Shown here: one piece after another, positions 42,479 through 50,487 of the stretch
Layout: each line of letters opens with the position of its first letter
Position numbering within the stretch: the stretch's first letter is position 1
From: Roseateles puraquae
GTDB taxonomy: Bacteria > Pseudomonadota > Gammaproteobacteria > Burkholderiales > Burkholderiaceae_C
DNA: 64,000 nucleotides
NCBI RefSeq assembly: GCF_002205845.1
Contig: NZ_NISI01000002.1
Coordinates: forward strand, 558,001-622,000
Direction of reading: 5' to 3'
The notes under the pieces: model-generated
Database searches by the model: none
The model's input: the letters and a program-made list of their open reading frames with translations, nothing else
What the model was told of the DNA's origin: nothing
Program-made: the position numbers and the translations under genes

Positions 42479-42893
42479 GAATAGCGCCGAGGGCCGCTTC
42501 ACTGAAGCGTTTGAGCGCTTAAAGGCTGGGAAGCCAACGCTTCTGCCGGTTGGGTCAAAAGTCAGCCAAAACAATATTGCAAAAGAGGCGGGGCTCGACC
42601 CTTCGGCTCTTAAAAAGTCGCGATTTCCGAGTCTGATTCAAAAGATTCAGGAGTACATCAAGGCAGCTGCCGAGGCAGACGGACCATCGGGACGCCAGTT
42701 AAAGGCCCAGGCAAAGTCTGAGAGATTGACAGCGGATCGGGATAGGAAGGTCTTGAGGGCTGAAAGGGACGACGCGCAATCGCAGTTGCTGAGCGCCCAG
42801 CGGGCCGTGCTAGAACTACTCCAAGAGAACAGTGACCTTCGAACGAGACTCGCGAAGTTCTCGGGGGAGGTGAAAGAGTTTCCGCCGACCTAG
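42462..42893 (+). CDS. Small HTH/coiled-coil accessory protein of the element
   Basis: 143-residue hydrophilic protein overlapping recombinase 3 by 17 bp. Residues 30-55 (VSQNNIAKEAGLDPSALKKS) look like a helix-turn-helix. Residues 75-130 form a charged coiled coil ending in a heptad-like ELLQENSDLRTRLAKF. Size, position and composition match the small last gene of Tn554-like (TnpC) and gamma-mobile-trio (GmtX) units, where the protein modulates excision or orientation. The assignment by analogy is moderate. Confidence 0.75.
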   Translation: MSSQNKNSAEGRFTEAFERLKAGKPTLLPVGSKVSQNNIAKEAGLDPSALKKSRFPSLIQKIQEYIKAAAEADGPSGRQLKAQAKSERLTADRDRKVLRAERDDAQSQLLSAQRAVLELLQENSDLRTRLAKFSGEVKEFPPT

Positions 42894-43081
42894 CGGTCAG
42901 ACGGGAAAACGAGCATGGCGGGCCAGGTCGCTCGACGACGTACGGGCTCGCCGCGTCGTTCAATATAGTCCGCAGCCATCCCGAGCCGGCTGAAGCGCTT
43001 GCGCCAGGCATAGATCGTGGACTGGCTGACTCTTTGCGTCTGGTCGCCTTTGCCACCTGCGCCAAGGGACACGCCTTGCAT
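42890..43081 (-). pseudogene. Transposase OrfA-like fragment
   Basis: Minus-strand fragment with the helix-turn-helix VSQSTIYAWRKRFSRLG typical of the small OrfA/TnpA of IS3- or IS66-type elements. The upstream half of the motif (PLAQVAKA) is found in a neighbouring frame, so a frameshift separates them. No inverted repeats or OrfB are seen. It lies immediately after the last recombinase-module gene. Confidence 0.55.
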
Positions 43082-43325
43082 GACCAGCTCAGGTCGTTGG
43101 CCCCGGCCTTCGCGATCTCCGTCCAGGCTGCTGCTGTCAGCACTGCCGCCGTTGCTCAGGACGCGTCAGACCAACTCACCTTGAACTCCGTGTGCACGAG
43201 GTCGTTCTCGACGTGCGGCAGACCAGCTGATCACAGCGCGGCGCGAACAGCTGCCCGCGCAAAAGAAAAAACGCTGGCATCGCCACGGGGCATCAACCGG
43301 CAGAACCTGCCTGGGCGCGTGCAGC

Positions 43326-43769
43326 AGCATTCAGGATCTGCCCTTCGAGGACAGGTTTTCCATGCTCGTCGACGCCGAAATCTCTCGGCGCGAGAGCGGC
43401 CGCATGGCCCGGCTGCTCAAGTTGTCGCGGCTTAAGGTGTCGGCCACTCCAGAGGATGTCGACTTCCGAGCAGAGCGTGGGCTGAACAAGAGGAAGTTCA
43501 GCAATCGGCTCAACTGTGACTGGATCGGTAAGCAGCACCTCGTCGTTACAGGCCCTACGGCTGTGGGGAAGACCTGGTTGACCTGTGCCCTTGGGCATCA
43601 GGCCATTCGCAAAGGCATGCCAGTGCTGTACCGACGCTTCAGCAAGCTGCATGAGGAGTTTGAAGTATGTCGCGCCGATGGAAGCCTGCCAAAGCTCAGG
43701 GGGGCAGTTGGCAAAGGCGCGGATGCTGAAGGGCGAATCCATGCGCAAGCAGTCCAAACGTTAGGGTAG
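43326..43769 (+). pseudogene. IS21-type istB ATPase fragment
   Basis: The reading frame shows IstB sequence: IQDLPFEDRFSMLVDAEISR, RLKVSATPEDVDFRAERGL, then the Walker A LVVTGPTAVGKTWLTCALGH and VLYRRFSKLHEEF. Homology stops near 43705 (LPKLRG), before Walker B, and the N-terminus and the istA transposase are missing. It is therefore a dead insertion-sequence remnant marking rearrangement behind the recombinase module. Confidence 0.8.
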
Positions 43770-43847
43770 GCATCGCAGTTGAGCCTTCGTCGTCCAGATG
43801 AGTGCGAGGGCAATTGTCTCACTGCCTTGAGGTTGAACGTGGCAGCG

Positions 43848-44231
43848 TCAGCGATGCCGCCGTGGGCGACGTTGGCGTGAACGCTCATAGAGCTGCTTCA
43901 CAGCTGCCCTCAGCTCCAGTTGCCGGCGAAACGATAAGCGCTGGGTCGCCGGGCGCCAAAACTGCTCATCGCCAACCGCGGGCATACCGTCCCACGCCAG
44001 GTCTTCCAGCCGCTGCTCGATCGCATCGACCCATGCGTTGATGGGTCCTAGTCGGACCGCGCACGCGGTTCCGACGTGTTCGAGCAGCGCACCGAGCAGT
44101 GCCAGGCGTTGCTCTTCATCAAGGCAGAGTTTGCCTCCTGACATCTCGATGCACCCTGGCAGGCCGTCATGTCGCGACATCTCCTCTGCTGTCCAGCTTC
44201 TGTCCCACAAGCGAATATCCAGGTCCTTCAT
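43848..44231 (-). CDS. Unknown protein, third gene of a three-gene operon
   Basis: 127-residue soluble protein, MKDLDIRLWDRSWTAEEMS at the start. It contains an acidic/helical middle (EEQRLALLGALLEHVGTACA) and a basic C-terminus ending RRPRRHR, which could contact nucleic acid. It starts 5 bp after the preceding gene's stop. Not recognised; no catalytic motif. Confidence 0.6.
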   Translation of the reverse strand: MKDLDIRLWDRSWTAEEMSRHDGLPGCIEMSGGKLCLDEEQRLALLGALLEHVGTACAVRLGPINAWVDAIEQRLEDLAWDGMPAVGDEQFWRPATQRLSFRRQLELRAAVKQLYERSRQRRPRRHR

Positions 44232-44236
44232 CGCGC

Positions 44237-44641
44237 TCAACCTCGGCTGTTGCCTTCGCCGCCTCCGCTGGCTTCGTGCATCTGCGCCCAGAGCTGTGCG
44301 CTGATGTCGATGCCAGCCGCCAGACCAAGCTGGGCCGCGCCGTTGCGAATCGCCATGCACTCCAGGGAGCGGCTTTCGGGAGGCCCCATGAGCAAATAGC
44401 GGCGGCCCGATGCCGTCGTGACCGCTCTAGCAGCCATGTCGAACGCAGCCAGGGCCGACGTAAGGCGCACGACGGCACGACCGCGCTTGGGGTCTCTGAG
44501 CGTGCCGAGGTGAAGCTCGCCGGACGGTGCCTTGATCAGGCGCCAGGAATAGACCTCCATGCTCGGCTCGTCTTGAGCCGCCGGCGCGTCTCGAACGTTG
44601 ACGAAAGTGATGCCTGTGCTGCCCGGATCTGCCTCGTTCAC
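44237..44641 (-). CDS. Unknown protein, second gene of a three-gene operon
   Basis: 134-residue soluble protein. It has a beta-rich start (SMEVYSWRLIKAPSGELHLGTL) and a helical second half with SALAAFDMAARAVTTASGRRYLL and GAAQLGLAAGID. Its ATG overlaps the upstream gene's stop by 4 bp (ATGA), strong evidence for a real operon. The function is not recognised. Confidence 0.6.
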   Translation of the reverse strand: MNEADPGSTGITFVNVRDAPAAQDEPSMEVYSWRLIKAPSGELHLGTLRDPKRGRAVVRLTSALAAFDMAARAVTTASGRRYLLMGPPESRSLECMAIRNGAAQLGLAAGIDISAQLWAQMHEASGGGEGNSRG

Positions 44642-45147
44642 GCGCTGACCTTCCGGGCTTTGGCGCGCCGCGTGCGCCGGCTGGGGATGGTGCGATGGCG
44701 CTGCCGTTGCTTTGTCGGCTCAATGCGCAAAACGAGGTCTCGCTCGATCGGCTGCTCATGGTCCGACACCATGCCACCGTCGAACCTTTCACCGGCCGTG
44801 TCCACCAGCGCGATGCTGTGGCCGGTGGCCGACCTGCAGCGCCATACCTCGCTGATCTCTCGCGATGTCCATTGTCCCGTTGCCGACTGCCACGCCGGCA
44901 TCATGCAGACGATGCCTTTCACCCGGTTTGGTTCCATCGTGCTGACCAGTTCAGCCAGGTCGGTATCCCAGGCAATGCAAAGCGTACGAGTGATGCGGCA
45001 GTCCGGGTGTTCGCCGTCGGCGATTTCCACCGACAGGAGGAACCAGGGTGCATGCAGGGTCAGTTCGACGACGCGCCAATGCTGGCTGCCTGGATGGGTC
45101 AGTCCGGGAGGAAACGGAAACTCGAATTCCGGCTGGGAAACGAACAT
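44638..45147 (-). CDS. Unknown protein, first gene of a three-gene operon
   Basis: 169-residue protein opening MFVSQPEFEFPFPPGL, with a beta-rich core (HWRVVELTLHAPWFLLSVEI and RITRTLCIAWDTDLAELV) and a very basic tail (RRTRRAKARKVSA). No signal peptide. It is divergent from the XRE gene, with an intergenic inverted repeat. The family is not recognised. Confidence 0.6.
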   Translation of the reverse strand: MFVSQPEFEFPFPPGLTHPGSQHWRVVELTLHAPWFLLSVEIADGEHPDCRITRTLCIAWDTDLAELVSTMEPNRVKGIVCMMPAWQSATGQWTSREISEVWRCRSATGHSIALVDTAGERFDGGMVSDHEQPIERDLVLRIEPTKQRQRHRTIPSRRTRRAKARKVSA

Positions 45148-45223
45148 GTCGTTGTTGCCGTGAACAGTGCTGGGCTCACGGGCTCGATTGTTGAACTCAA
45201 ACGAATTGTTCTGACAGCTTCGT

Positions 45224-45244
45224 CATATCCAAATTCTTGATATG
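45224..45244. promoter_or_regulatory. Candidate operator between unknown operon and XRE gene
   Basis: The inverted repeat CATATC-N9-GATATG lies in an AT-rich pocket between divergent genes, 39 bp upstream of the XRE start. It fits a dimeric HTH site. Positional inference only. Confidence 0.35.
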
Positions 45245-45282
45245 GCGACGGGTCAGCTACGGTGCGAAGCTGAGAGATCCCC

Positions 45283-45660
45283 ATGTTCAAAAGTCTGCAC
45301 AGCCGCCACAACAAGATCTACCTGGACAAGCTCCGCCAGCTGCGGGAGTCCCGCCAGCTCCGTCAGGCCGACCTCGGCAAGCTGCTGGGCCGCAGCCAGG
45401 GATGGGTGAGCTACGTCGAATGCGGTGAGACCACCCTCGACATCATCGAACTTCGCCAGTGGCTCGACGCGCTGGACTACAAGTTCCTGCGCTTCGTGCG
45501 GGAACTCGATGCTGAGCTTCGCGAGCTGGAGAAGCTGCGCCTGCGCGTCAAGCCAGGTGAGCGGCGCCCCCGCGGCGCCTTGCAACAACTCCTTCAAGCC
45601 ATTCCGAGAGAGAAGGCTGCCGTCGTGCCGGCTCGCATCCGCAAGGAGCCCAAGGGCTGA
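45283..45660 (+). CDS. XRE-family transcriptional regulator
   Basis: 125-residue protein. The HTH is near residues 15-45 (LRQLRESRQLRQADLGKLLGRSQGWVSYVE), followed by a helical region and a basic, Pro-containing tail. It probably regulates itself and the divergent three-gene operon. The downstream BPSL0761-like gene starts 7 bp later in the same direction. Confidence 0.82.
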   Translation: MFKSLHSRHNKIYLDKLRQLRESRQLRQADLGKLLGRSQGWVSYVECGETTLDIIELRQWLDALDYKFLRFVRELDAELRELEKLRLRVKPGERRPRGALQQLLQAIPREKAAVVPARIRKEPKG

Positions 45661-45667
45661 CCCCGAG

Positions 45668-45967
45668 ATGACGACACCGGAAGAGCGACAGCGCAACTTG
45701 ATCTGGGGACGCGAGACTCTGACCGAGCTCGCGCAAGACGAAGCCTTGCCCCCGGCCTGGCGAAGCGAGGCGACGAGCTTGCTCAATGACTACCCGCCGT
45801 TGGTTCGCCTACAGCAGACCGATGCCGACGGCCTTGCAGCTCTCCAGGACGAGTTCGTCAGAGTCCTATCGGAGGCCCGATGGTTCTTCATGCGCGTGCG
45901 CAGCCACCCGTCCAGCACCGATCAGCGCAGGTACAGCCTGACCGTCGTGCTCAGGCACTTCGCTTGA
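45668..45967 (+). CDS. BPSL0761-like small protein
   Basis: 99-residue protein beginning MTTPEERQRNLIWGRETLTE, resembling the BPSL0761 family found in Burkholderiales, typically as small accessory genes on islands. The sequence is helical: ELAQDEALPPAWRSEATSLL. The family function is unknown. It is co-directional with the XRE gene just upstream. Confidence 0.65.
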   Translation: MTTPEERQRNLIWGRETLTELAQDEALPPAWRSEATSLLNDYPPLVRLQQTDADGLAALQDEFVRVLSEARWFFMRVRSHPSSTDQRRYSLTVVLRHFA

Positions 45968-45985
45968 GAGGGCACCGCCGCCCGG

Positions 45986-46279
45986 TCAATGGTTGTCTTC
46001 GACGTCGTCAGGCCGCAACAGGCCTGGAAGCTGGTTGCTACGGATGCGCTTGTCCAGGCGCTTCACGAATCTCTCGAGGGTCGTCCCGCAGGCTTGGCAC
46101 CACAGTGCCAGTTCGAACACGTCTAGGCGCCGCTTCCCCGACTCGGCGCGGCTGACTAGGTCCTGGCCAATGCCGAGTTCGGCCGCCAACGCGCGCTGAT
46201 TCCAGCCTTTGCGCTTCCTCAGTTCCTGGAGCTCTTCCAGCAGGAAAGCGTATTTCTCGTTGTGAAGCGGGCTTCTCAT
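45986..46279 (-). CDS. XRE-family regulator (second)
   Basis: 97-residue HTH protein starting MRSPLHNEKYAFLLEELQEL. The HTH is near residues 20-45 (WNQRALAAELGIGQDLVSRAESG). The C-terminus is acidic (DDVEDNH). It converges on the BPSL0761-like gene with an 18-bp gap. Its target is unknown. Confidence 0.8.
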   Translation of the reverse strand: MRSPLHNEKYAFLLEELQELRKRKGWNQRALAAELGIGQDLVSRAESGKRRLDVFELALWCQACGTTLERFVKRLDKRIRSNQLPGLLRPDDVEDNH

Positions 46280-46517
46280 CCTGCGCGGTTGCCTATGCAA
46301 CCGCGCAGGATCAGAGAGATTTCGAAATATGGGAAAACGCCATCAAGCTGGTCGCCTTGGCGGGGACCAGCTACCGAGTGTCGGCTGGAGTGCCGTGACG
46401 TTAGGACGCGCCGGCCGTCTCGCGACTACCAACCCTAGCGGTTTTCCGCCGTGAGTGCGTGGCGCGGCGTCGAAACCGGATGCTGGAGCCCGAGCTCGCG
46501 GTAGATGAGATGCCTGG

Positions 46518-47216
46518 CTACTTGGGCTGAGGCGCTGGCGCCGATGGCGGCGGCGGCGCGGGCCGAATTGGGGCGCTGGGCACGATGCCTGGCGACGGTA
46601 GGCCGCGACGATCGGGAACAGTGTTGGAAGGTTGCGCAAGATTCTTCACTTCATGGGCCCTTTGCAGGTTGATCGCGACAAACAAGGTGGTCAACGAGAC
46701 GCCAGCGATGAAGCTGGCGCCGGAGGCGCGGTTCATCCAGATCACAAACTGGTCCCAAGGATTGGGTTTGTCGTGAGCCTCTCCGCGTCGGTAGTGGCCC
46801 TCGGCAATAGCCTGTTGGAACTCCTGCGCCCGCATGCTGGCCAGAAAGGACAACATGGTGATCACCGTGGCGGCCGTCAGGAGCCCCCACGAGGCATAGA
46901 GCATCCACGCACCCATCGCCTGCCCGATGGGGATGAAATCCTTCAAGAATGCCAGTGAGACGGCGAGGCCGCTCGTGGACAGGGTGAGGACCGACTTGTC
47001 GAAGTTCTCGGAGGCGGAAACCTGGCGTTTGCGCACCTCTGCCGTGAAGTCGGCCAACAGTTTCTCGCTCTGGTCGCCCGGAACAAAGGGGGCCTTGCCA
47101 CACTCTGCCGTATCGACAGCCGGGACAGGAGCCGTCGCTGGCATCGTGGACAGTTTGATCCGCTCCCGAGTGAACTTCAGACGCTGCCGCGCCGAATCGA
47201 GATGACCCACGCTCAC
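46518..47216 (-). CDS. Membrane protein with Pro-rich tail
   Basis: 232 residues from a GTG that overlaps the stop of the broken upstream gene (GTGA); an internal ATG gives MPATAPVPAVD. A cytoplasmic helix with NFDKSVLTLSTSGLAVSLAFL leads into hydrophobic helices near 75-95, 100-125 and 160-185. The last 40 residues are Pro-rich (RPAPPPPSAPAPQPK). The ASENFDKSVLTLS helix followed by two close helices recalls small membrane effectors of phage-defence systems, but no defence enzyme is adjacent. The function is not assigned. Confidence 0.65.
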   Translation of the reverse strand: MSVGHLDSARQRLKFTRERIKLSTMPATAPVPAVDTAECGKAPFVPGDQSEKLLADFTAEVRKRQVSASENFDKSVLTLSTSGLAVSLAFLKDFIPIGQAMGAWMLYASWGLLTAATVITMLSFLASMRAQEFQQAIAEGHYRRGEAHDKPNPWDQFVIWMNRASGASFIAGVSLTTLFVAINLQRAHEVKNLAQPSNTVPDRRGLPSPGIVPSAPIRPAPPPPSAPAPQPK

Positions 47217-47404
47217 TTTGGCGCTGGTGCGGGGGGCGGCGGCGGGGGCGAGCGCGGAATGATCGCCGGCGACGTCACGCCTCCGTTGGGCTTAGGCGTG
47301 AACGTCTGCGGGCGATTGCCTGAAGGCGGAATGGACGGACGTTGTACCAAGGGCTGCCCCTCTGGATGTATCACACGCCAAATTCTAGGTGTGCTCGGCC
47401 AACC
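47213..47404 (-). pseudogene. Remnant of a gene with Pro-rich C-terminus
   Basis: A 63-codon open stretch with no convincing start ends at a stop overlapping the next gene's GTG. Its sequence (RPQTFTPKPNGGVTSPAIIP followed by a Pro run and APAPK) parallels the tail of the downstream membrane protein. It looks like the 3' end of a once-coupled gene whose 5' part is lost. Confidence 0.5.
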
Positions 47405-47924
47405 TCAGCAGCGTGTCGCCGGTCCCACCGTCCGCCATTCAGCCGCTGGTCGCCGCGGTGAAAGCGAGGCTCCGCGTCTATCGCAATCCAGTCCGCTTTC
47501 GGTGCATCCTCAAATCGGCGATCAGCTTTGATTGGAGGGCGCGGGACCGCGTGCCCTCAATATCGCCATCTGCCCATCTGTAGCTGCTGGCCCAGGCCCA
47601 AAGAGATCCTGATCAGCAGCCGTGCGCACTGGCCATCCAGTCGGTCGCCGCCTTGGACTCCTTGCCCAGCAGGAAGATCGAGTTTAAGTGGCCGCCTGCG
47701 AAGTTGAGGTGGACCGCCCTCGGACGGAAAACGAGCGATCCAGAGGCCATCTGATTAGACGGTTAGCTTGCGCGTGCCTGTCGTCAGCTGTTCGCCCGTG
47801 CAAGATTTCCTCAATCGAATGACCGCCTTCGGTGGAAGTGTTGAACTGATATCGCCTACTCGGTAACGTGGCAAATCTAGCAATTTGCGGGGCGGTTCGT
47901 CGCGCAGCAACCTTAAGGCGCCAC
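47405..47924. other. 520-bp stretch without a convincing gene
   Basis: No supported ORF, RNA or repeat was seen. It separates the scarred island from the chemotaxis receptor gene and contains the receptor's upstream region, with no recognisable sigma-70 or sigma-28 promoter. Confidence 0.5.
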
Positions 47925-49481
47925 ATGTTCATCAACCTCAAGATCGGGTCCCGTCTAGCTCTTGGCTTCGGGCTTGTCCTGGCCATGCTCTGCGGCGTTG
48001 CGGGGGTCGGCGCGTATGAAACGTATCGCATCAACACGGAGGTCGTTGAGCTTGCGGACGACTGGCTGCCGAGCGTTCGCGAACTCGGCAACCTTCGCTC
48101 GGAAGCGAACACCGCTCGCCGCACCTCGCTCAGGCACCTGCTCGAAGAATCCAAGGCAGGTAAGGACCAGCAGGCGGCCCTGCACGCCGAGGTCGTGAAC
48201 AAGGCGATTCCCGAAATCTTGGCGGGCTACGAAAAGCTCGTGTCCTCGCCTGCCGAAGCGGAGTTGCTTCAACAGATCAAGTCGCAATGGGCGGCGTACC
48301 TGGTCCAGGATCGAGCGCTCATGGATCTTTCGAGCAAGGGGGAAGAAAGCTTCCAAGATGCCCGGCATCTTGCGGCAGGGGAAGCCGCTAGCTCATTCGC
48401 AGCCGTGCTCCACACGATCGAGAAGGCCGTACAACTCAACGCTCAAGGGGCGGCTGCAAGTGGCAAGTCAGCTGCAGCCACGTACAGCTCCGTCATGATG
48501 GTCTACGCAGTGGTGGTTGCGATTTCACTGGTGGCTGGCATCTCATTTGCAGTCGGCATCACCCGCACGATCACGCGCCCGCTGCACCGCGCCGTCGAAG
48601 TAGCCTCAGCTGTCGCGGAGGGAGATCTCACCTCCAGCATTACTGTTCAAGGGCGCGACGAGACAGCGCAGCTGATGCGCGCACTGGGCAACATGAACGA
48701 CAGCCTGACCCGAATCGTGAGCCAGGTTCGCAACAGCAGCGACAGCATCGCAACCGGCTCTTCACAGATTGCTACAGGCAACCAGGACCTCAGCCAGCGG
48801 ACAGAAGCTCAAGCAAGCAACCTCCAAGAAACCGCGGCCTCCATGGAGGAGCTCGCCAGCACCGTTCGCAACAACGCGGATACGGCCAGGCAGGCAAATA
48901 GCTTGGCTCAGGAGGCGTCATCGGCGGCAGTCCAGGGGGGTGACGCTGTGGGCGCTGTTGTCACAACAATGCAGGAGATCTCCACCGCCTCGCAAAAGGT
49001 CGCCGACATCATCGGCGTCATTGACGGCATTGCCTTTCAGACAAACATCCTGGCGCTCAACGCTGCGGTCGAAGCAGCGCGTGCCGGCGAGCAGGGCCGC
49101 GGGTTTGCGGTGGTAGCCGGTGAAGTGCGCAGCCTGGCGCATCGGGCGGCGGACGCGGCCAAAGAGATCAAATCGCTGATCGGAACAAGCGTTGAGAAGG
49201 TCGAGGCCGGCATGCGGCAAGTTGACGAGGCTGGCACTTCGATGCAGGGCATCGTGACACGCGTGCGGCATGTCACGGACCTCATCTCGGAGATCGCGAA
49301 CGCCACTGACGAGCAGTCGCGCGGCATCACTCAGGTGGGTCACGCGGTGACTCAACTTGATCAGGTGACGCAGCAGAATGCGGCGCTTGTGGAGGAGAGT
49401 GCAGCAGCGGCGGAAAGCCTACAGCAGCAGGCAAACAAGCTCGCGGATGCGGTGAGCGTATTTAAAGTGGCGCACGCCTAA
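47925..49481 (+). CDS. Methyl-accepting chemotaxis protein
   Basis: 518-residue receptor. TM1 is near residues 10-30, a four-helix-bundle periplasmic sensor domain spans about 35-185, TM2 is near 190-212 and a HAMP domain near 213-265. The cytoplasmic signalling domain has the conserved tip IDGIAFQTNILALNAAVEAA near 375 followed by ARAGEQGRGFAVVAGEVR. There is no C-terminal NWETF-type CheR tether. It relays a ligand signal to CheA/CheW; the ligand is unknown, though the position beside metal genes is suggestive. The start at MFINLKIGSRL is typical of the family. Confidence 0.93.
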   Translation: MFINLKIGSRLALGFGLVLAMLCGVAGVGAYETYRINTEVVELADDWLPSVRELGNLRSEANTARRTSLRHLLEESKAGKDQQAALHAEVVNKAIPEILAGYEKLVSSPAEAELLQQIKSQWAAYLVQDRALMDLSSKGEESFQDARHLAAGEAASSFAAVLHTIEKAVQLNAQGAAASGKSAAATYSSVMMVYAVVVAISLVAGISFAVGITRTITRPLHRAVEVASAVAEGDLTSSITVQGRDETAQLMRALGNMNDSLTRIVSQVRNSSDSIATGSSQIATGNQDLSQRTEAQASNLQETAASMEELASTVRNNADTARQANSLAQEASSAAVQGGDAVGAVVTTMQEISTASQKVADIIGVIDGIAFQTNILALNAAVEAARAGEQGRGFAVVAGEVRSLAHRAADAAKEIKSLIGTSVEKVEAGMRQVDEAGTSMQGIVTRVRHVTDLISEIANATDEQSRGITQVGHAVTQLDQVTQQNAALVEESAAAAESLQQQANKLADAVSVFKVAHA

Positions 49482-49522
49482 GTCCGCGATGCACAGAAGC
49501 GGCTGAGTCCGGCCGGCAGCAA

Positions 49523-49900
49523 TTGGTACGTACCTTGGATCACAAAACTGCCCAAACGACTATTGACGCTCTCCAAGATGTCGTTGATGCGCTCAATTGC
49601 CTCTGTAGCAGGCTTAGCTTGAACTCAGAGCCGATCGACCCGAAGCACTACGATCGTCTCGCTCAGCTGGTAGCTTCCATGCTGAGCGATGCTGAACGGC
49701 TTTGCAGTTCAGCTCGCTCGCTTGATTCCCGGTCAGTCGCGCATACCGAAAGAATTCCTGTGGCAACGTTTGTTCAACTCAGCGAAGCCCTGGAGCAAAC
49801 CCGGTCCGCTGCGCGGCATCTGCTGGTGCGACGGCGGCCGTCCTCCCTGGATATGGCTGCTTTCGAGATTGCCCGTAAGCGTGCAGCAAAGTCAGGTTGA
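49523..49900 (+). CDS. Hypothetical helical protein
   Basis: 125 residues from a TTG start (another TTG lies at 49535). Predicted all-helical: KTAQTTIDALQDVVDALNCL and HYDRLAQLVASMLSDAERLC. No signal peptide or known motif. The weak start and absence of a clear ribosome site lower confidence. Confidence 0.4.
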   Translation: MVRTLDHKTAQTTIDALQDVVDALNCLCSRLSLNSEPIDPKHYDRLAQLVASMLSDAERLCSSARSLDSRSVAHTERIPVATFVQLSEALEQTRSAARHLLVRRRPSSLDMAAFEIARKRAAKSG

Positions 49901-49940
49901 CGTGCGGTGACGGCCAAGTCGATGGCTGTCGGCGGTTGGT

Positions 49941-50174
49941 CTATTTGGGTGGTCCGACGGCGCCGCTCTCTAGGTGGACAGCAACCGGCAGACCGATGAA
50001 GATCGCTGCATAGATCAGCAGTGCCACCGCCGCCGCAGCGATGAAGCCGTGCGCCATGGCCAGCCAATCCGGGATTACCGCGCCGCGCAGTCTCACGCCC
50101 AGCATCACAAGGCCGCCCAGGCCGGTCAGCGCCAGCACCAGCACCGCTGAGGTCACGATCGTCTGGGGATTCAT
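49941..50174 (-). CDS. Small two-helix membrane protein
   Basis: 77 residues from MNPQTIVTSAVL, with AAGG-like purines upstream. Two hydrophobic helices (TSAVLVLALTGLGGLVMLGV and AHGFIAAAAVALLIYAAIFI) flank a short RLRGAVIPDWL loop. A longer form from 50270 would add a signal-like N-terminus but would run through the terminator hairpin of the upstream Cys-rich gene, so the short form is preferred. The function is unknown. Confidence 0.55.
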   Translation of the reverse strand: MNPQTIVTSAVLVLALTGLGGLVMLGVRLRGAVIPDWLAMAHGFIAAAAVALLIYAAIFIGLPVAVHLESGAVGPPK

Positions 50175-50265
50175 GCCAGCCCTTTCTGCAGAAGCGGCCT
50201 CCTGCGCAAAGGCGCGCAGCGGGAAGACCGACGATGCAGCCAGAGCAAGGCGGATGCCCGGCTCA

Positions 50266-50294
50266 AACAAAAAGGCCGGCGCAAGCGCCGGCCT
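50266..50294 (-). terminator. Rho-independent terminator of the Cys-rich genes
   Basis: On the minus strand, AGGCCGGCGC-TT-GCGCCGGCCT makes a perfect 10-bp stem followed by TTTTGTTTG, 19 bp after the stop of the 42-residue Cys-rich gene. Confidence 0.9.
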
Positions 50295-50312
50295 CCGTGA
50301 GGGCGTCAGGCT

Positions 50313-50441
50313 TTAGAAGCAGCAGAGCAGCTGCTGAAGACAGCAGGCGACATCGCCGCAGCAGGACTGCGCAGCAAAGACAGCAGCCGAGGCGCTGAGC
50401 ATCAGCAGCGCGGCGGTGGATTTGACGATCGTGGATTTCAT
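50313..50441 (-). CDS. 42-residue exported Cys-rich peptide
   Basis: MKSTIVKSTAALLMLSASAA is a clean signal peptide (cleavage near AVFA, residue 24). The mature part of about 18 residues contains three Cys-Cys pairs (QSCCGDVACCLQQLLCCF). The ATG has AGGA upstream, and a strong terminator follows. Its size, export signal and thiol content suggest periplasmic metal (Cu, Hg, Cd or Zn) binding within the metal-homeostasis cluster. No named family recognised. Confidence 0.7.
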   Translation of the reverse strand: MKSTIVKSTAALLMLSASAAVFAAQSCCGDVACCLQQLLCCF

Positions 50442-50487
50442 GAGAGGTCCTCTTAGGTTGAACGTAGGTGATGGAGCAGTCCCGCAC

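Larger units (their letters stand above)
37385..42893 (+). mobile_element. Integrative element core: recombinase trio plus HTH/coiled-coil gene
   Basis: Four same-strand genes overlap by 11, 37 and 17 bp. The first three encode tyrosine-recombinase-family proteins (420, about 556 and 694 aa); the fourth encodes a 143-aa accessory protein. Composition is visibly AT-richer than both flanks. The left end interrupts an EamA gene and carries an 11-bp inverted repeat. Size order and the small last gene resemble Tn554 TnpA/B/C and gamma-mobile-trio (GmtY/GmtZ/GmtX) modules. The right end of the whole island is not identified; the interval given covers only the recombination module. Confidence 0.85.

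Noticed and set aside
48500-49400. Minus-strand frames opposite the chemotaxis receptor
   Set aside because: They are antisense shadows of the highly conserved signalling domain and have no independent start signals.
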